Below the pieces are notes generated by a model that was not told where the DNA came from, made no database searches, and saw only the letters and a program-made list of their open reading frames with translations. Shown here piece by piece: positions 14,515 to 18,157 of a stretch of 18,157 bases of DNA. The position numbers were made by a program, and so were the translations under genes. How positions within the stretch are numbered: the first letter of the stretch is position 1; each line of letters begins with the position of its first letter. The DNA is taken from contig JAFLJL010004050.1 of the NCBI GenBank assembly GCA_018398815.1, forward strand, positions 1-18,157, given 5' to 3'. This DNA is from Conus ventricosus (lineage: Eukaryota > Mollusca > Gastropoda > Neogastropoda > Conidae).

Positions 14515-14838
14515 TTTTCCCTCCAGATCAGTACTTTGCCGGGAACCAACGGAAATTTCCAAATCAGTTCACGGGAAAAGTGAAAAGAGAATCAGTCTGT
14601 GAACTTTTTAGTTGTTTGCAACAAAAGGGAAAAAAGCAAAACTATATATCATCTTCCATGTAACGGGGCGCCGTGATAAGTAACTGTGGCGAGTTTTTAA
14701 CAATGATGGATACTCCTACCCACACCTGCACAACCGTGAGTAAAAAAATCCTCTGTCTTCCCCCGTCCTGTCTGCATTGCCCCCCCCTTCCCCCTCACTC
14801 TTTCTTTTTGCCCCCTCTGGGTTTGCTTGATTTTCTAT
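14515..14838. other. Short complex stretch, nothing recognised
   Basis: Sequence becomes complex and mixed again. No domain, RNA or repeat is visible. The right part is pyrimidine-rich and leads into the microsatellite. Confidence 0.4.
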
Positions 14839-14952
14839 CTCCCCTTTCTCTCTCTCTCCACACACATGGTCGTGTGGTGTGTGTGTGTGTGTGGTGTGTG
14901 TGTGTTTGTGTGTGTGTGTTGTGTGGTGTGTGTGTTGGGGGTTTTTGGTGTG
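14839..14952. repeat. Compound (CT)n-(CA)n-(GT)n microsatellite
   Basis: A short CT tract (about 14846-14857) passes into CACACA and then an interrupted GT tract (14871-14952). The change from CA to GT on one strand makes a small inverted dinucleotide arrangement. Confidence 0.9.
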
Positions 14953-14992
14953 TAAAAACTAGCATGTTACAAAAGTAGCGTAAAAAAAACAT

Positions 14993-15165
14993 GAAACATG
15001 CACACCAATCTGTTTATGTTTATGTGGAAATTAAACATGTTTCAATCACACAAAAACAAATGCCAAACACGAAACCAAAACGTTCATGTTATTTGGAAAA
15101 TTTAAACATGTTACCACTCACAGCAAAAAAAAAAAAAAGCATGAAACACGCAAAACAAAAATTTT
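14993..15165. repeat. Imperfect tandem repeat, unit about 70-78 bases, two and a bit copies
   Basis: The words GAAACATGCACACC (14993), GAAACCAAAACG (15071) and GAAACACGCAAAAC (about 15142) recur, and between them TATGTGGAAATTAAACATGT (15021) is echoed by TATTTGGAAAATTTAAACATG about 70 bases later. Unit length varies because of A runs. This looks like a minisatellite seed lying between two microsatellites. Confidence 0.6.
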
Positions 15166-15266
15166 GTTGGGTAGTAATGTGTGTTTACGTCGCGTCTGGG
15201 GGATGGGCTTGACAACGTTTTTGAGGGGCAGCAAACAGTGAGCAAAGTTTACCGTAATATTAAAAT

Positions 15267-15378
15267 TCTCTCCCCTCTCTCCTCTCTCCTCTCCTCTCCT
15301 TTTCCTCCCTCTCTCTCCCCTTTCTCCTCCTCTCTCTCTCTCCCCCTCCCCTCTCCCCTCTCCCCTCCTCTCTCCTCT
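15267..15378. repeat. (CT)n / polypyrimidine tract
   Basis: About 110 bases of C and T only, in CTCTCC, CCTCTC and CCCCTCT blocks. The opposite strand is pure purine. A mirror-like polypurine tract of this kind can form triplex DNA, though that is inference. Confidence 0.9.
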
Positions 15379-15434
15379 ATGTGGGTGTGGTGTGTGTGTG
15401 GGGGTGTGTGGGGTGTGTTTGTGTGTGTGTGTGG
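15379..15434. repeat. (GT)n microsatellite, left arm
   Basis: Interrupted GT/GGGT tract that continues directly from the CT tract. It forms, with the AC tract at 15495-15583, an inverted dinucleotide pair. Confidence 0.9.
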
Positions 15435-15494
15435 GTTAACGTAATTAATGTAAATTTAAAAAAAAAAAAATATAAATTATAAATTCCCATTCAA

Positions 15495-15502
15495 AACACA
15501 CA

Positions 15503-15540
<38 letters not shown>

Positions 15541-15583
15541 CACACACACACAACACACACACCACACAACCCACACACACACC
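15495..15583. repeat. (AC)n microsatellite, right arm
   Basis: Interrupted AC tract about 90 bases long. It is the reverse complement in type of the GT tract 60 bases to the left, across an AT-rich spacer with a run of 13 A. Confidence 0.9.
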
Positions 15584-15900
15584 GCCGGGAAAACCCCACA
15601 CACCAGACTGTCAGGAAAAAAACAAAAACCGAATTCGGGGTCTCGCCACCAGCTCAACGGACAAAGTCCAAAGTCAAACATTCGGGTCGCCGGAAAGGAC
15701 GCCCCATGCGTCGTCCACCCCATTGTACGGCAAGAGGTAATTTTAGTCCTAAAAAGGAGACAGCATCTCCCAGACAGACTAAGCCCCTTGACCACGCCCG
15801 AAAAGGTCTCCAGACGGGTCTCGGCCCCGGGGGCAACAAGACCGGGGCCAATTTTACAGACCAGCACAACTTTTAAGTCAGACGTCGCCTTGAAGTGGGA
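15584..15900. other. Complex GC-balanced segment, candidate dispersed repeat
   Basis: After the AC tract comes about 280 bases of well-mixed sequence that stands out from its low-complexity surroundings. It holds a near-repeat of GGGGTCTCGCC (15637-15647) and GGGTCTCGGCC (15816-15826), and a small hairpin, GGAGA-CAGCA-TCTCC (15766-15780). The minus strand has one frame open across it (to 15867), but the translation matches no family I know. An insertion such as a SINE next to a microsatellite would look like this; I could not identify tRNA-type promoter boxes with confidence. Confidence 0.35.
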
Positions 15901-16420
15901 AAGGTATGGGGGGTGGGGTAAAAGTCGCTAATTAATTAAAAACCCCCTTGCCACCACAGAGAGCAAGGGCCCAAAAAGTACTTTCAAATTTAAAGTCCAA
16001 TGGAATTAGAGGGAGGGAACTTGGTACGAGGCGGGAAAAAAACTGCCAATTGTACCACCCTTTGGGCACATTTTGGGTATAATAAGAAAGCGATGCGTGA
16101 AGGGGAAAGGGGGGGAGGAACGGACAACAGAGAGAGAGAGGAAGAAGTTCTGGAAGGGGTCACGAGAGGAGAGCAGGAGATGAGGGGGAGGGGGAAGAGA
16201 AAACCAAGTGAAGCATTAGCACAATAAGTCTGCGAGGAAGGACAAAGGGGAGATGTGAGAGAGAGAGATTTTCAAACTGATGAAGAGAAAAAAAAGAAAA
16301 GAAAAAAAAAAAAAGAAAAAAACAAAACCCTGTCCATTTGATAAGCAGACTAAAGAGAGAAGAGAGAGAGAGGGGGAAATGAATGCGTTAAAGCAGGAAG
16401 AAAGAAAGGGGGAAAAAGAT
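15901..16420. other. Purine-rich non-coding stretch with GA tracts
   Basis: GAGAGA tracts at about 16129-16140, 16257-16268 and 16349-16371 lie in a generally G+A-rich stretch. No gene is recognised. The tracts are interrupted and short. Confidence 0.6.
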
Positions 16421-16502
16421 CGGTCATAGTCACGTTCAATCTGAACCGGGGTTCGACCCAAACCGGGGGGCCCCGCCCCCTTCCATCAGCATCCGCCTCC
16501 AA

Positions 16503-16572
16503 CGCCACAGTCAACCCGACCAGTGCCAGCATACAACCGCCAGTGCCACACCAAACCCGACCCGTGCCAGCA
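16503..16572. repeat. Short direct repeat, 41-base offset
   Basis: AACCCGACCAGTGCCAGCA at 16513-16531 recurs at 16554-16572 with one mismatch, and both are preceded by a CGCCA-containing word. Two copies are visible. It lies in a small C-rich island (about 16440-16580). Confidence 0.65.
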
Positions 16573-16959
16573 GTGGTTGTGCTTGTGAAAGGACAGGAAA
16601 AGGGAAAAAAAGAAAAAAAAGGAAAGAAAAACAGTATTCGTGAATAGTTTAAGACACCTGGGCCCGGTAAAAATGAAAACGTTAACCTGGGTTTTTTTTA
16701 AGATGATTTGTAAATGGTTTGTGAAGTTTAAGGAAAAGAGATGTTTTTTTTTGTTTGACCCATAAATTATGCATTTGATGTTTCTTTTTCCAATCTGTGT
16801 ATAAAGTTATAGACTTTACTAGTGGGTTTTTTTGTGACGAATGCTGTATTGAATGAGATTGTAAGCAGCTGGAGGGTTTGGGGTGTGCGCTAGTCCTTTC
16901 CCCACTGACATACCCCATTGACAAATTTTTTGGGGACCTGCCAGGAAATTTTTGGCCCA
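16573..16959. other. AT-rich non-coding stretch
   Basis: A open minus-strand frame of 92 codons covers 16682-16960 but has no motif and is Lys/Ser rich. Nothing else is visible. Confidence 0.4.
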
Positions 16960-17282
16960 TTTATTAATTGTTCAACTTTTCCCAAAGGGGAACTGGGGGG
17001 GGATTCAAGTATTTTAACCAAAAAAAGGTTGTCTTCTGTATTTTTCCAAGATAGTTAATACTAGGGTTGGGATTTCAGCCCAGAAAACTTATTTCGCACA
17101 GATTGCCTATAATTCGCTCTCATAGTTGGGTCAGGCGCTAGGCGTCTTATAAAACTAATTACGTTGTCCCAAGCTAATATTATCATTCATAGGATTGTGC
17201 AAATTACGTCACTCGTAGGGTAACCACCAGTTTTGGCTGTCGTATAGTAAAATCTTGTTCAAAAAAAAAAAAAAAAGATATA
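16960..17282 (+). other. Possible 5' LTR end or leader of the retroelement
   Basis: The sequence before the gag start is complex and of better quality. An LTR or untranslated leader is expected here from the arrangement of Ty3/gypsy elements. I could not fix a TG...CA boundary or a tRNA primer-binding site, and a run of 16 A (17261-17276) sits just before the start codon. Confidence 0.3.
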
Positions 17283-17462
17283 ATGGCGGACGAAAAGAAC
17301 ACCCCATATTGAACAAATTTTGAGCGTCGCTCATGAATTTTGGCTACTCAGGAAAGAGTTGCGAGCATTTGTTGAAACCCAACAAAAGATGGAAAGGATG
17401 AACGAGCGGAAAGACACCGTGTCGCATTGGAAATAGCAGAGCAGGAAAAGGCTAAAGAAGCG

Positions 17463-17605
17463 CAGGAAACGGAAAGAATAAGGATTCAGGTAACGTAACG
17501 CAGGAAACAGAAAGATTAAGGATTCAGGCTAACAATAATCAGGAAAAGCAGGAAACAAAAGACTAAGGGGAAACACAGGAAACAGAAAAATTAAGGATTC
17601 AATTA
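17463..17605 (+). repeat. Repeated coiled-coil-coding units in gag
   Basis: CAGGAAACGGAAAGAATAAG (17463) recurs as CAGGAAACAGAAAGATTAAG (17501) and CAGGAAACAGAAAAATTAAG (17576), with a more diverged copy near 17550. Each encodes the charged phrase QETE-[RK]-[IL]-RIQ. Units are about 38 bases apart, which is not a multiple of three for some neighbours. The known role of such segments in gag is to mediate multimerisation; that role here is inference. Confidence 0.7.
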
Positions 17606-17697
17606 GAGTTAGAGAGAGTGAAATACAGAGGGAGACCACCGAGGAAGGGAGTTCAGTTTCCAGTGACCCTTGTGCGCAGTTATGCCCCCCCCACCCA

Positions 17698-18157
17698 AAG
17701 TTTGTCAAAATTCCTGAAGGAACAGATTCGATTGAAAGCTTTCATCAGTCGTTTTGAAACGTTTTGCTACGATCAGGGTTGGCCTTCAGAAGAGTGGGGC
17801 ATCTTGTCAGCGTTATTGACGGTAAGGCATTACAGATTTTCACTGCGTTACCAGCAGACCAACAATCTGATTTTGGTACTGTGAAGGAGTCGTTGATGAA
17901 GGGATTTGACCTCACAGAGGAAGGGTTTTAGAAAGAAGTTTCGATCAGCTAGATTACAAGCAGGTGAAACGTACACACAGTTTGGTGCACGTTTTGGATC
18001 ACTATTTGAGAAGTGGGTTTGAGTTGAGTGGGACGAGAAAGGATTGGTTGGGTGGTTATGGGAAAAAGAGGCTGGTTTATTTGGGGGAAAGGAACAGATT
18101 TTGGTTCAGGTTGGGGAGTCCAAGGTTAACATACAACATTTGAAAGAGAAGAACAGC
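17698..18157 (+). other. SCAN/capsid-like domain of gag
   Basis: Pieces in successive frames give KFVKIPEGTDSIESF, then ISRFETFCYDQGWPSEEW, then GKALQIFTALPADQQSDF, LMKGFDLTEEGF, FRSARLQAGETYTQF and finally KEQILVQVG. The order and spacing correspond to the helical capsid domain of gypsy-type gag that is related to the vertebrate SCAN domain. The frame changes at about 17730, 17820, 17930, 18020 and again before 18085. One in-frame TAG follows the GF at 17929. Confidence 0.65.

Larger units (their letters stand above)
17283..18157 (+). mobile_element. Ty3/gypsy-type retrotransposon gag, partial and frame-disrupted
   Basis: The reading begins at an ATG (17283, MADEKNTPY) and passes through a charged helical segment, a repeated coiled coil (17409-17630) and a SCAN/capsid-like domain (17698 to the end). 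Gag is the structural protein that packages the element's RNA before reverse transcription. Recognisable capsid-side motifs include KFVKIPEGTD, DQGWPSEEW, ALQIFTALPADQQ and FRSARLQAGETYTQF; this order is that of the gag of many gypsy-like elements in molluscs and other invertebrates. Motifs lie in all three frames, with at least eight changes, so no intact protein is encoded as written. Nucleocapsid zinc knuckle, protease and polymerase would lie beyond the window. The element may be a decayed copy or an intact one with indel errors. The superfamily call is fairly firm; the clade is not. Confidence 0.7.

Noticed and set aside
17463..17605. Regularly spaced repeats that could suggest a CRISPR array
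   Set aside because: The repeats are AG-rich, encode a coiled-coil phrase in gag, have no regular unique spacers, and the context is an animal retrotransposon.

Overview
The window looks like nuclear DNA from an invertebrate animal, most likely a mollusc or another lophotrochozoan. Two segments can be recognised as protein-coding. At the left edge, on the minus strand, is a cysteine-rich LDLa plus leucine-rich-repeat ectodomain of the kind found in the molluscan GRL101-like receptor family. At the right edge, on the plus strand, is a gag gene of a Ty3/gypsy-type LTR retrotransposon with a coiled coil and a SCAN/capsid-like domain. Long GT/AC/CT microsatellites between them also fit an animal genome. 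No rRNA, tRNA, CRISPR array, prokaryotic operon or bacterial-style gene was found.

Layout: 1-1337 (minus) is the receptor fragment, with a plausible splice acceptor at its 5' end; 1338-4400 is non-coding sequence with a GT microsatellite; about 4400-10700 is a GC-rich, purine-skewed, homopolymer-dominated block with no recognisable content; 10700-13083 is AT-rich non-coding sequence; 13084-14514 is a series of long A, T, G and C runs that probably is not faithful sequence; 14515-15583 holds microsatellites and a short tandem repeat; 15584-16960 is unassigned sequence with GA-rich tracts; 16960-17282 is a possible leader of the retroelement; 17283-18157 is the retroelement gag, cut by the window end.

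The most informative pattern is shared by both recognisable segments. Conserved protein motifs are well preserved and in the right order, but the reading frame changes about every 100 bases, at least ten times in 1.2 kb of the receptor and at least eight times in 0.9 kb of gag. Together with the runs of inflated homopolymers, this suggests an uncorrected long-read consensus rather than two independently decayed pseudogenes. Most long open frames in the middle of the window are therefore low-complexity accidents. I found no convincing new biological system. The two recognisable elements and a few repeat structures are the parts worth following up.
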